64,000 nucleotides of DNA from Asticcacaulis sp. AC402 (GTDB lineage Bacteria > Pseudomonadota > Alphaproteobacteria > Caulobacterales > Caulobacteraceae). The notes below the pieces were generated by a model that had not been told where the DNA came from, did no database searches, and saw only the letters and a program-made list of their open reading frames with translations. Numbering within the stretch: position 1 is the first letter of the stretch; each line of letters opens with the position of its first letter. Of this stretch, positions 8,341 through 15,610 are shown piece by piece. Made by a program: the position numbers and the translations under genes. The DNA is taken from contig NZ_AWGC01000017.1 of assembly GCF_000495835.1 (NCBI RefSeq), positions 1 through 64,000 of the forward strand, in the 5' to 3' direction.

Positions 8341-8490
8341 ATACCAAGCCTCATATAGATTGACGCTTGGTATTCGCATTTTCTTCAGCTCAAACGCCGC
8401 ATGGCTCCTCGCAAAAGCTCGGGCGCCCCAGAAACGTAAACTGGCGCGCTTGCCAACCCGCGATGAGTCAATGTCATCGAGGATTGGTAT
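8341..8490. repeat. paired-hairpin element, full copy 1
   Basis: 150-bp element bounded by ATACCAAG and TTGGTAT. The left hairpin has 9-bp arms (ATACCAAGC/GCTTGGTAT). The right hairpin is built on CGATGA/TCATCG. The core between them contains CTCAAACGCCGCATGG and GCAAAAGCTCGGGCGCCCC. The same core and both ends recur at 58882-59041 and, inverted, at 19283-19418. The right end supplies the TAA stop of the SDR gene at 8490-8492. Confidence 0.8.
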
Positions 8491-9188
8491 TACATCTTCA
8501 TCTTTGGCCGTACGCTGCCCAGGCCGCCGTCGACCCCCAGAACCTGACCGGTGATCCAGTCATTGGCCGGATCGAGCAGGAAGACGATGGCGCGTGCGGC
8601 GTCCTGCGGCTGCCCGATCCGGCCCAGGGCATGCATGGCTTCGGACACCCGCAAGGACGTCTCTGACCCTGTCAGAGCCGCGGTCAAAGGTGACGCAATC
8701 AGTCCCGGCGCTATGGCGTTGACCCGGAGGCCGGAGCCCGCATAGGTCGCCGCTGCGGACAGGGTGAGCCCTATAATTCCGGCCTTGGCAGCGGCGATGG
8801 CTTCGTGATTGGCCAGCCCCGTTCGTGCCGCCGCCGACGAGATAAGCACAACCGAGCCACCCTGGGTCATATGGCGCCCGGCCGCGCGAACGGTCGCGAA
8901 GGCGGTTGTGAGCGAAGCTGCGATGGTTTCATCGTATTGGGCGCGGGTCGTCAGGTGCGCCGCGCGCAGCATCAGGGAGCCGGCGCAGTTCACGATACCA
9001 TCGAGTTGACCGGCGTCGCGCACGACCCGGTCGACCGCATCGAAGTCGCGTGCGTCGAGCAATAGATCAGCGTCGATCCGCGATCGGTCGCGCGCCGTCG
9101 TGACCACTGTGTGGCCGGCGGCGCGGAGTTGGCTGGCCGTCGCCTGGCCTATGGCGCTGGCGGCGGCGAGGATAAGAAAATGTGCCAT
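8490..9188 (-). CDS. divergent short-chain dehydrogenase/reductase
   Basis: 232-aa SDR-fold protein. NCAG (67-70), LISSAAART around S117/S118, NAIAPGLI and the C-terminal GQVLGVDGGLGS are recognisable. Two hallmark sites are altered: the cofactor glycine motif reads LAAASAIG rather than TGxxxGIG, and the catalytic YxxxK is I131-AAA-K135, lacking the tyrosine. It may therefore bind a nucleotide without classical oxidoreductase activity. Last gene of a four-gene operon with tspO, photolyase and ydeI-like genes; only 4 bp separate it from tspO. The stop codon is formed by an inserted repeat. Confidence 0.82.
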   Translation of the reverse strand: MAHFLILAAASAIGQATASQLRAAGHTVVTTARDRSRIDADLLLDARDFDAVDRVVRDAGQLDGIVNCAGSLMLRAAHLTTRAQYDETIAASLTTAFATVRAAGRHMTQGGSVVLISSAAARTGLANHEAIAAAKAGIIGLTLSAAATYAGSGLRVNAIAPGLIASPLTAALTGSETSLRVSEAMHALGRIGQPQDAARAIVFLLDPANDWITGQVLGVDGGLGSVRPKMKM

Positions 9189-9192
9189 GATA

Positions 9193-9699
9193 TTACCTGT
9201 TCAGCCACCAGACGCCGGCGTTGAGGGCGGTCGCGAAGGCCACCCAGGCCAGGTAGGGGACAAGGATGAGGCCCGCAGGCCGGTCGACTTTCAAGAATGT
9301 GAAGATGGTCGCGACAAGCGCCAGGATGAGCGCCCCGATTGTGAACAGCCCCAGCAAGGGTGACTGCAGTCCAAAAAAGGCTACCGACCACGCGCCATTG
9401 AGGACCATCTGCACAACGAACCACATGATGGCAACGCCCCGGCCCGAAAACCCGCGCGGTCGCGTCAGTACGCGCCAGAAAGCTATTGTCATCAGCAGGT
9501 ACAGAACGGACCAGGCCGGGCCGAAGACCCAGTTGGGCGGCGTGAAGAAGGGCTTGCTCAGACTACCATACCAAGGCTGCAAACCCGCGAAGGTCGCCAC
9601 ATTGCCCACCGCAGCCGCCGACAGGACGACGAACGCAGCCAGGATTGCAGCGAAGAATGGATTCATGTGGGCTGGTTTGGCGGGTTCGGTGGGGGACAT
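9193..9699 (-). CDS. tspO: TspO/MBR tryptophan-rich sensory protein
   Basis: 168-aa membrane protein with five predicted helices, matching the TspO/peripheral benzodiazepine receptor family. Signatures: PWYGSLSKPFFTPPNWVFGP, WSVLYLLM, VLNGAWSVAFFG and a C-terminal ATALNAGVWWLNR. TspO binds and photodegrades porphyrins and tunes photo-oxidative stress and pigment responses in alphaproteobacteria. Placement directly after a photolyase gene fits a light-stress role (inference). Starts could be the first ATG (9699) or the one 11 codons later (MNPFFAAIL). Confidence 0.93.
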   Translation of the reverse strand: MSPTEPAKPAHMNPFFAAILAAFVVLSAAAVGNVATFAGLQPWYGSLSKPFFTPPNWVFGPAWSVLYLLMTIAFWRVLTRPRGFSGRGVAIMWFVVQMVLNGAWSVAFFGLQSPLLGLFTIGALILALVATIFTFLKVDRPAGLILVPYLAWVAFATALNAGVWWLNR

Positions 9700-9771
9700 T
9701 GCGATCTTTCGGATAGCTTTGGGCGATCTTTCGAATAGCTCTGGGGTCTACGTATTCAGTCATGACTTGGT

Positions 9772-11316
9772 TCACAAGTGTCCACGTGTCATGGCATCGA
9801 AATGCAGAGCCGCCTGGGCGCGTACCGCGCTCTGGCGCTCTGGCCCCATCTTGTCCCAGGTGCTGTAGACAAAGGGCATGCGGGCATTGCCGGCGAACCG
9901 GTCGCGATGCCGGTCAATAAAGTCCCAGTAGAGCGCATTAAAGGGACAGGCCCTGTCGCCGGTCACAACCTTCGGATCGTAGGCGCAGCCGGAGCAATAA
10001 TTGCTCATACGATGGATATAGTTTCCGCTGGCGGCGTAGGGCTTGGAGGCGAGAAGGCCGCCGTCGGCGTGCAGGGCCATGCCCAGGGTGTTGGGCAGTT
10101 CGACCCACTCATAGGCGTCGGCATAGACGGCCAGATACCATGCGTGCACGGCCATGGGATCGAGGCCCGCCAGCAGGGCAAAGTTGCCGGTGATCATGAG
10201 GCGCTGGATATGGTGGGAATAGGCGTGGTCGATGGTATGGTGGACAGCTTCGGCGACACAGGCCATGCGGGTTTCGCCGTCCCAGAAGAACCCGGGCAGC
10301 GGACGGTTGGCGTTCAGCGCATTGCGGTCGAGGTAATCCGGCATGAAGCGCCAGTAGATACCGCGGATGTATTCGCGCCAACCCAGGATCTGCCGGATGA
10401 AGCCTTCGACGGCATTGATTGGCGCCAGGCCGTCTCGCCAGGCGGCTTCGGCGCGGCGGCAGACCTCGAGGGGATACAGCAGGCCGGCATTGATATAGGT
10501 CGAAAGGAGGGAATGGTAGAGGTAGGGCTCACCCTTGACCATGGCGTCCTGGTAATCGCCAAAGTGCGAAAGAATATGCGCTATAAAATGGTCCAGCTCG
10601 CGCAGGGCCTGGCGACGGGTGACAGCGAAATGGAAGGGCTCAAGTCGCCCGAAGCCATCGGGAAAACGCGTCCGGACCAGGTCCAGGACCTCCCGGGTGA
10701 TGGCATCCTTGCGAAAACTGATCCTTGGTCGCGCCTTCAGATCAGCCGGGGCGACTTTGCGGTTGTCCTTGTCGAAATTCCACTGACCGCCGCAGGGCTT
10801 GCCGTCGGGCTCCACCAGCAGGCCGTGCCGCCGCCGCATGTCGCGGTAAAAGTGCTCCAGACGGAGGGTCGTGCGGCCTTCCGCCCAGGTATTGAACGCC
10901 TCATGGCTGCACAGAAAGCGATCGTCGGGCAGGATATCGAGCGGGACGGGCAGGGCCAGGCGCAAGGCCTCAAAGCTTTCGCGCAGGCGCCATTCCCCGG
11001 GTTCTGTGACGACGACGCGACGGACGCCCAATTCCGCGACGGCCCGCAACACTTCGCCTTCGAGGCTTTGGGAGTTTTCGCCGTCGTCGAGGCGGACATA
11101 GCGGACCTGAAAGCCCGCTTCGCGCATGGCCTCGGCGAAATGGCGCATGGCCGAAAACAGGAAGGCGATCTTTTTGACGTGGTGACGGACATAGGTGGCT
11201 TCGCGCATCACCTCCGCCATCAGGATGACATCTCGTGCGCGGTCGGCTTTTGCAATGACCCCCAGGCGGGTCGACAACTGGTCACCAAGGACAAGCCGCA
11301 ATACAGGCTCAGACAT
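9772..11316 (-). CDS. phrB: iron-sulfur bacterial cryptochrome/(6-4) photolyase
   Basis: 514-aa FeS-BCP family protein (photolyase-related, PhrB type). It carries FAD and a [4Fe-4S] cluster and repairs (6-4) photoproducts with light. Cluster cysteines are visible: C441, C444 and C457 in NYCSGCAYDPKVVTGDRACP, with the fourth expected in LEVCRRAE near residue 290-300 by family alignment. The N-terminal segment LRLVLGDQLS is the antenna-domain start typical of this family. It overlaps the preceding ydeI-like gene by 8 nt and is followed by tspO and an SDR gene, suggesting co-expression under light stress. Confidence 0.93.
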   Translation of the reverse strand: MSEPVLRLVLGDQLSTRLGVIAKADRARDVILMAEVMREATYVRHHVKKIAFLFSAMRHFAEAMREAGFQVRYVRLDDGENSQSLEGEVLRAVAELGVRRVVVTEPGEWRLRESFEALRLALPVPLDILPDDRFLCSHEAFNTWAEGRTTLRLEHFYRDMRRRHGLLVEPDGKPCGGQWNFDKDNRKVAPADLKARPRISFRKDAITREVLDLVRTRFPDGFGRLEPFHFAVTRRQALRELDHFIAHILSHFGDYQDAMVKGEPYLYHSLLSTYINAGLLYPLEVCRRAEAAWRDGLAPINAVEGFIRQILGWREYIRGIYWRFMPDYLDRNALNANRPLPGFFWDGETRMACVAEAVHHTIDHAYSHHIQRLMITGNFALLAGLDPMAVHAWYLAVYADAYEWVELPNTLGMALHADGGLLASKPYAASGNYIHRMSNYCSGCAYDPKVVTGDRACPFNALYWDFIDRHRDRFAGNARMPFVYSTWDKMGPERQSAVRAQAALHFDAMTRGHL

Positions 11317-11917
11317 GCCGGTCGGCCGGTTGTTGGTATTGATTGGCGCGCCGGTTGACGGCCGCCTGTTCTGCGGTTTCGGTTATGCGTCGAAGACGAG
11401 TCTGCGGTGTGCGGGCATTTTGTATCCATTCCAGGATGCCGCGTTTGACGGATTTCGGAAACGCCGAAAAATGGCTGAGTGCGTCACCATGCTGCTCCAG
11501 CGCAGCCTGCAAATCGGGAGGAATAACGCCGGCCTCGACATCGTCAAGCGCCGTCCAGCTTCCATCCAGTTTCGCGGCGCTCACGCAGGCCAGGCCGACA
11601 TCGGTCATGCGCCCCGCCGCTATGAGCTTGTCCACGCGGTCCTTGTTCAGGCGAGACCAGTTGCTTCCGGGTTTGCGCGGGGCGATGTAGAGCATGGTAC
11701 GGTTCTCGTCGAGCTTGCGCGGGAGGCTGTCGATCCAGCCAAAGCAGAGCAATTCTTCGACAATCCGGTCGTAACCGATGTAACCCGTTGCATGGGCCCG
11801 GGCGCTTACCAGCCAGATACCGGTCGTTTGGGTGTTATGTTGCACCAGCCAGGCGCGCAGCATTTCAGCGGAGCCCATCTCAACCTGCGGCGCTGTCTCT
11901 GCGGGACGTTTCACCAT
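11309..11917 (-). CDS. YdeI/OmpD-associated family protein
   Basis: 202-aa soluble protein of the YdeI/OmpD-associated family. Landmarks: GIWLVSARAHATGYIGYDRIVEELLCFGWIDSLPRKLDENR in the first half (parts of the DUF1801-like fold) and PKSVKRGILEWIQNARTPQTRLRRITETAEQAA at the C-terminus, the family's helical tail. Biochemical activity is not established for the family. It is the first gene of the ydeI-phrB-tspO-SDR run, all on the minus strand, with an 8-nt overlap into phrB. Confidence 0.8.
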   Translation of the reverse strand: MVKRPAETAPQVEMGSAEMLRAWLVQHNTQTTGIWLVSARAHATGYIGYDRIVEELLCFGWIDSLPRKLDENRTMLYIAPRKPGSNWSRLNKDRVDKLIAAGRMTDVGLACVSAAKLDGSWTALDDVEAGVIPPDLQAALEQHGDALSHFSAFPKSVKRGILEWIQNARTPQTRLRRITETAEQAAVNRRANQYQQPADRHV

Positions 11918-12014
11918 GGTGGACGATTCCTGTCGGCCGGCGGATGTCCGGCGGTTTTGATCTGCTGTTTTTGCCGTTGACTGAGTACGCGATGAAGACG
12001 CCTGTGGATCAGAT

Positions 12015-12488
12015 TCACGCCATCAGGTCGACGAACCCGGCCCCAAGCACACGCGCAGCGTCATCGGGCGCCAAACTGAGCAGCAGGCCGCGCTGGCCGG
12101 CATTGATATAGACTACGTCGAACACCTGCGCCGTCTCATCGATCGCTGTCGCAACCCGTTTGCGCTGGCCGAACGGCGAGATGCCGCCGACCTTGAAGCC
12201 GGTCAGCCGTTCGGCGTCGGGGACCCTCATCATGTGGGCCGTCTTGGCGCCGAAATGGGCGGCCAGCTTCTTCATGCTGACCTCCTGCGGTGACGGAACG
12301 ACGACGCAAACCGGCTTGCCATCGGCCTCGGCCATCAGGGTCTTGAAGGTCTGGTCGGGATCGACGCCCAAGGCTTCGGCGGCTTGCAATCCGACCCGCG
12401 GCGCCTCCGGGTCGTAGTCGTACGGGTGCAGGTCGAAGGCGATACCGGCCCTCGTCAGGAAAAGTGTGGCAGGGGTGGTTTTGGACAT
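12015..12488 (-). CDS. ybaK: Cys-tRNA(Pro) deacylase YbaK
   Basis: 157-aa YbaK/EbsC-type trans-editing factor that hydrolyses Cys-tRNA(Pro) formed by mischarging; free-standing and cytosolic. Family features: TPATLFLTRAGIAFDLHPYD, FKTLMAEADGKPVCVVVPS, a conserved lysine in VSMKKLAAHFGAK, and KVGGISPFGQRK. Length matches E. coli YbaK (159 aa). The reading frame stays open upstream through the neighbour's antisense strand to 13340, but the family N-terminus is the ATG at 12488. Divergent from the panE-family gene with a 48-bp shared spacer. Confidence 0.92.
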   Translation of the reverse strand: MSKTTPATLFLTRAGIAFDLHPYDYDPEAPRVGLQAAEALGVDPDQTFKTLMAEADGKPVCVVVPSPQEVSMKKLAAHFGAKTAHMMRVPDAERLTGFKVGGISPFGQRKRVATAIDETAQVFDVVYINAGQRGLLLSLAPDDAARVLGAGFVDLMA

Positions 12489-12536
12489 GGTGGAACGTGT
12501 GATAAGGCGGCGTTTAGCGTCTGACAAGGAGCCAAC

Positions 12537-13394
12537 ATGACTTCGATTGCCCTGATCGGTCCCGGTGCTGTCGGCCTGACCGTCGGCGCGGCTTTGATCG
12601 ACGCCGGTCATGACGTCACCTTGGTCTCGCGTCAGATTTTCGACGAGCTGGCAGTAGACACAGCCGAAGGCCCTTTTCGTCGTCATTCCGCCCATATTGG
12701 TCCCGCAGTGCCGTCGGACTGGGTTCTGCTGTGCACCAAGGCGCACCAGACGGCTTCGGCGGGCGAAGCGATCCGCGCCGCTATCGGACCGCGGACCCGC
12801 ATCGCCGTACTGCAGAACGGCGTCGAACACAGGGAGCGCGTAGAGGCATTTTCCGGCGGCGCACCCGTGGTGCCGGTGGTGGTCGATGTGCCGGCCGTGC
12901 GCCGGGCACCAGGGGATGTCGTCTGGCATGGCCGGGCGGGGATGCTGGTTCAGGACAATGGCGACGGTCAGGCGTTCTGCGACCTGTTTGCCGGCAGTTT
13001 CGCCACGCCCGCCGCCGTTTCCGACCTGACCACACGGATGTGGCGCAAGCTGTGCGTCAATGCCGGATCGGGCGCAGTCCTGGCCCTGACACGTCAGCCG
13101 ATGGGGGTGTTTCACAAGCCGGGCCTTGCCGATCTGGCCCGCGCCATTCTGGCCGAAACCCTCGCCGTCGGCCGGGCCGAGGGCGCTGATTTGCCCGATT
13201 CGGTTCTCGAAGAGCAGATGGCGAGCTGGCTGGCCTGTCCGGCCGACGAGACCAATTCGATGCTGGAAGACGTCCGCGCCGGGCGCGAATGCGAATGGGA
13301 TGCCCGCAATGGCGTCCTGATCCGCAAGGGCCGCAAACACGGCATAGCAACGCCCGTCAGCGAGATTGTGGTGCCGCTGCTGGCAGGGTTATAG
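12537..13394 (+). CDS. 2-dehydropantoate 2-reductase family protein
   Basis: 285-aa ketopantoate reductase (PanE/ApbA) family member. NADP-binding motif GPGAVG at 8-13; LQNGVEHRERV in the linker region; WRKLCVNAGSGAVLALT in the helical C-terminal domain, with the asparagine and lysine expected around the substrate; ECEWDARNGVLIRKGRKHGI near the end. A classical role is reduction of ketopantoate to pantoate (coenzyme A pathway), but many family paralogues have other 2-oxo substrates. The strong AAGGAG (12526-12531) 5 bases upstream fixes the start. No pan genes are adjacent. Confidence 0.85.
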   Translation: MTSIALIGPGAVGLTVGAALIDAGHDVTLVSRQIFDELAVDTAEGPFRRHSAHIGPAVPSDWVLLCTKAHQTASAGEAIRAAIGPRTRIAVLQNGVEHRERVEAFSGGAPVVPVVVDVPAVRRAPGDVVWHGRAGMLVQDNGDGQAFCDLFAGSFATPAAVSDLTTRMWRKLCVNAGSGAVLALTRQPMGVFHKPGLADLARAILAETLAVGRAEGADLPDSVLEEQMASWLACPADETNSMLEDVRAGRECEWDARNGVLIRKGRKHGIATPVSEIVVPLLAGL

Positions 13395-13472
13395 GGACGG
13401 GGCGATCGCTTTTTCCAGGGGTCACGGAATCGTTCTTATACCGCGAAGCGGCCCTGTTTACCCTGGGAGGGG

Positions 13473-13622
13473 TGAAACCGCGAATGAACGCGAATAAACG
13501 CGAATACCAAGCCCCACAAAGAATGAGGCTTGGTATAAGACGGTAGCGGCGTTCAGGACATGACATTAAGCTGTCACTATTCTTCCTTCATTCGCGTCAA
13601 TTCGCGTTCATTCGCGGTTTCA
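13473..13622. repeat. three-heptamer palindrome (CGCGAAT type) with nested insertion
   Basis: Left arm 13473-13505 and right arm 13590-13622 are complementary at 31 of 33 bases. Each arm carries three CGCGAAT-type heptamers spaced 10 bp apart. Inside lies a complete 33-bp ATACCAAGCC...GGCTTGGTAT hairpin (13504-13536) of a second repeat family, so one element sits in another. The block fills the space between the panE-family gene and the aldolase (convergent), where it could also end transcripts. Confidence 0.8.
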
Positions 13623-13701
13623 ACATCTTTGCTATCGAAAGCCGCTGCGCGGCGCTGTCAAGCCATGCGAGGTCCCCGTCATCGCTGGCGTTACATGCCT
13701 T

Positions 13702-14733
13702 CTACGATGGCCTTGCCTGTATATCTGCCAGGAAGTTCTTCACCTCGGCCTCGGTGGTCGCGAAGCTGGTCACCAGGCGATAGGCGTCGGGGCCTTCAGC
13801 CGGCCACGGATAGAACTGGTGGCCGCGGTCGAACAAGGTCTGGGCCACCGGGCGGGAGAGGGTGACGAACAGCTCATTGGCCTCAACCGGATAGAGGACA
13901 GTCACGCCGTCATTCCCTTTCAAACCGTCAGCCAGAAGCGCTGCCATGGCATTGGCGTGGCGGGCCAGTTCCAGCCATAACCCGTCCTCGACCAGGGCCT
14001 GGAGTTGGGCCGAGACGAAGCGCGCCTTGGACGGGAGCTGGCCGCCGCGCTTGTGGACATAGGCGAAGTCCTCGGCCAGGGCAGGGTTGAAGATCACCGC
14101 AGCCTCGGCCAGCATGGCACCGTTCTTGGTACCGCCGAACGACAGGATATCAACGCCTGCCATCACCTCGTGCGGTGCACACCCCAGGGAAGCCACGGCA
14201 TTGGCGATGCGCGCGCCGTCCATATGGACGTAAAGGCGATGGGCGCGGGCAAAGGCGGTCAGCGCCGCGAGTTCCTCCAGACTGTAGACCGTGCCCAGCT
14301 CGGTGCTCTGAGTCAGGCTTATGGCGCGCGGCCGCGAGGTGTGCGGAGCGTGCTGCAGGGCGCGTTCGACGGTGTCGCCAAGGGCCGTCACGGTCAGCTT
14401 GGCACCGATTCCGTCGATGGCCACGATCTTGCCGCCGGTGAAAAACTCCGGCAGGCCGCACTCGTCATTGTTAATGTGCGCCTGGCGGTGGCACAGGATC
14501 GACTCATAGGGGCGGATCATGCGCGCCAGCGCCAGGCCGTTGCAGGCCGAGCCGTTAAACACCGGAAAGACGCTGACATCCGGTGCTTTGAAGACCTCAG
14601 CCATGGTCTCGCGCAGCCTCTTCGTGACCGGATCATGACCGTAGGCCGGCGCCGTGCCGTGGTTGACAGCAGCCAGGGCAGCCAGGACCAAAGGGTGGAC
14701 CGGAGCGGTGTTGTCGCTGGCGAAACTGGCCAT
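13702..14733 (-). CDS. ltaE: low-specificity L-threonine aldolase
   Basis: 343-aa fold-type I PLP enzyme cleaving L-threonine or allo-threonine to glycine and acetaldehyde. N-terminal FASDNTAPVHP, the active-site HMDGARIANA (D172 contacts the pyridine nitrogen) and the Schiff-base lysine K203 in SFGGTKNGAM are visible. The start at 14733 follows GAGGA and gives the family N-terminus; the frame is open for another 225 codons upstream but that part is antisense to the cupredoxin gene. A second glycine-forming route beside tdh-kbl in the same window. Confidence 0.9.
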   Translation of the reverse strand: MASFASDNTAPVHPLVLAALAAVNHGTAPAYGHDPVTKRLRETMAEVFKAPDVSVFPVFNGSACNGLALARMIRPYESILCHRQAHINNDECGLPEFFTGGKIVAIDGIGAKLTVTALGDTVERALQHAPHTSRPRAISLTQSTELGTVYSLEELAALTAFARAHRLYVHMDGARIANAVASLGCAPHEVMAGVDILSFGGTKNGAMLAEAAVIFNPALAEDFAYVHKRGGQLPSKARFVSAQLQALVEDGLWLELARHANAMAALLADGLKGNDGVTVLYPVEANELFVTLSRPVAQTLFDRGHQFYPWPAEGPDAYRLVTSFATTEAEVKNFLADIQARPS

Positions 14734-14877
14734 GAAGTCCTCGCGAAAAGCCTTTCCTATTCGCGCCAGGGCGCAAAGGGCAAGTCTGAAATTTGCGGAC
14801 ATCTCGGCATTCAGACAAAAACCACGCGCCGGGGGGCAATTAACCGGGTTTTCAGTCTGTTGTGATATCCGAGAGGT

Positions 14878-15504
14878 ATGAAAACCCATTTTCTGAGTCT
14901 TTTCGTTCTGATGGCCGCGTCTGCGGCGCAGGCTGCCGATCTCGATGTCACCGTCAGTGACACGGGAGGCAAGCCCGTGCCCTTCGCTGTCGTGACCTGG
15001 ACGCCGAAAAATGGCGCGGCGATTCCAGCGGCCGTGAAATCTGCGTCCTACGTCATGACGCAGAAAAATGTCCAGTTTACCCCCTTCGTCCTGGTGGTGC
15101 CTGTTGGCGCAACCGTCAGCTTTCCCAATCAGGACCGGGTCAACCATCACGTCTATTCGTTTTCGCCAACCCAGCCGTTCCAACTTCCGCTTTACGGCAA
15201 GGGCCAGACCCGGACTGTCACCTTCACCAAGGCCGGTACCGACGCCCTGGGCTGTAACATCCACGATTCGATGTCGGCCTATATCCGCATCGTCAATACC
15301 CCTTATTTCGCAACCACCGGCGCCGACGGAAAGACCGTCCTCAAGGGCGTTCCTGAAGGCGCCGGGTCGCTCAGGGTCTGGTATCCGCTGATGGACGCGC
15401 CGGATCACGAAATCGCCCGCTCGCTTACGGCTGGCAAGACCAACGCGCCCCAGGCCTTCTCGGTCAAGGTGCGCGCACGAATGACCCAGAATGGGTCGTA
15501 TTAA
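14878..15504 (+). CDS. secreted cupredoxin-like (methylamine-utilisation-type) protein
   Basis: 208-aa periplasmic copper protein. Signal peptide of about 20 residues (MKTHFLSLFVLMAASAAQAA). The cupredoxin fold is inferred from SFPNQDRVNHHVYSF (H90/H91) and GCNIHDSMSAYI (C126, H129, M132), the ligand set of a type 1 copper site as found in proteins annotated as methylamine utilisation protein. No methylamine dehydrogenase genes are near. It is followed by a membrane EAL protein (106-bp gap) and an outer-membrane barrel, all on one strand, so the copper protein may feed or sense for that pair (inference). Confidence 0.85.
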   Translation: MKTHFLSLFVLMAASAAQAADLDVTVSDTGGKPVPFAVVTWTPKNGAAIPAAVKSASYVMTQKNVQFTPFVLVVPVGATVSFPNQDRVNHHVYSFSPTQPFQLPLYGKGQTRTVTFTKAGTDALGCNIHDSMSAYIRIVNTPYFATTGADGKTVLKGVPEGAGSLRVWYPLMDAPDHEIARSLTAGKTNAPQAFSVKVRARMTQNGSY

Positions 15505-15610
15505 GCCCGTTGAAACATAACTGAATCGGTTCTCACCCCCACATCAAGCGATTTTGCGACCATGACCGAGAGATGAAGCCGTTGTTTTTCAACACACACC
15601 AGGACAGTAG

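Noticed and set aside
9778-11358. 526-codon open frame on the plus strand
   Set aside because: Antisense to the photolyase, whose Fe-S cysteines and family motifs are clear on the minus strand.
12489-13340. N-terminal extension of ybaK by about 284 codons
   Set aside because: This part is antisense to the panE-family gene; YbaK proteins are about 157-159 aa and start at 12488.
14734-15408. N-terminal extension of the threonine aldolase
   Set aside because: Antisense to the cupredoxin gene; family N-terminus and ribosome binding site are at 14733.
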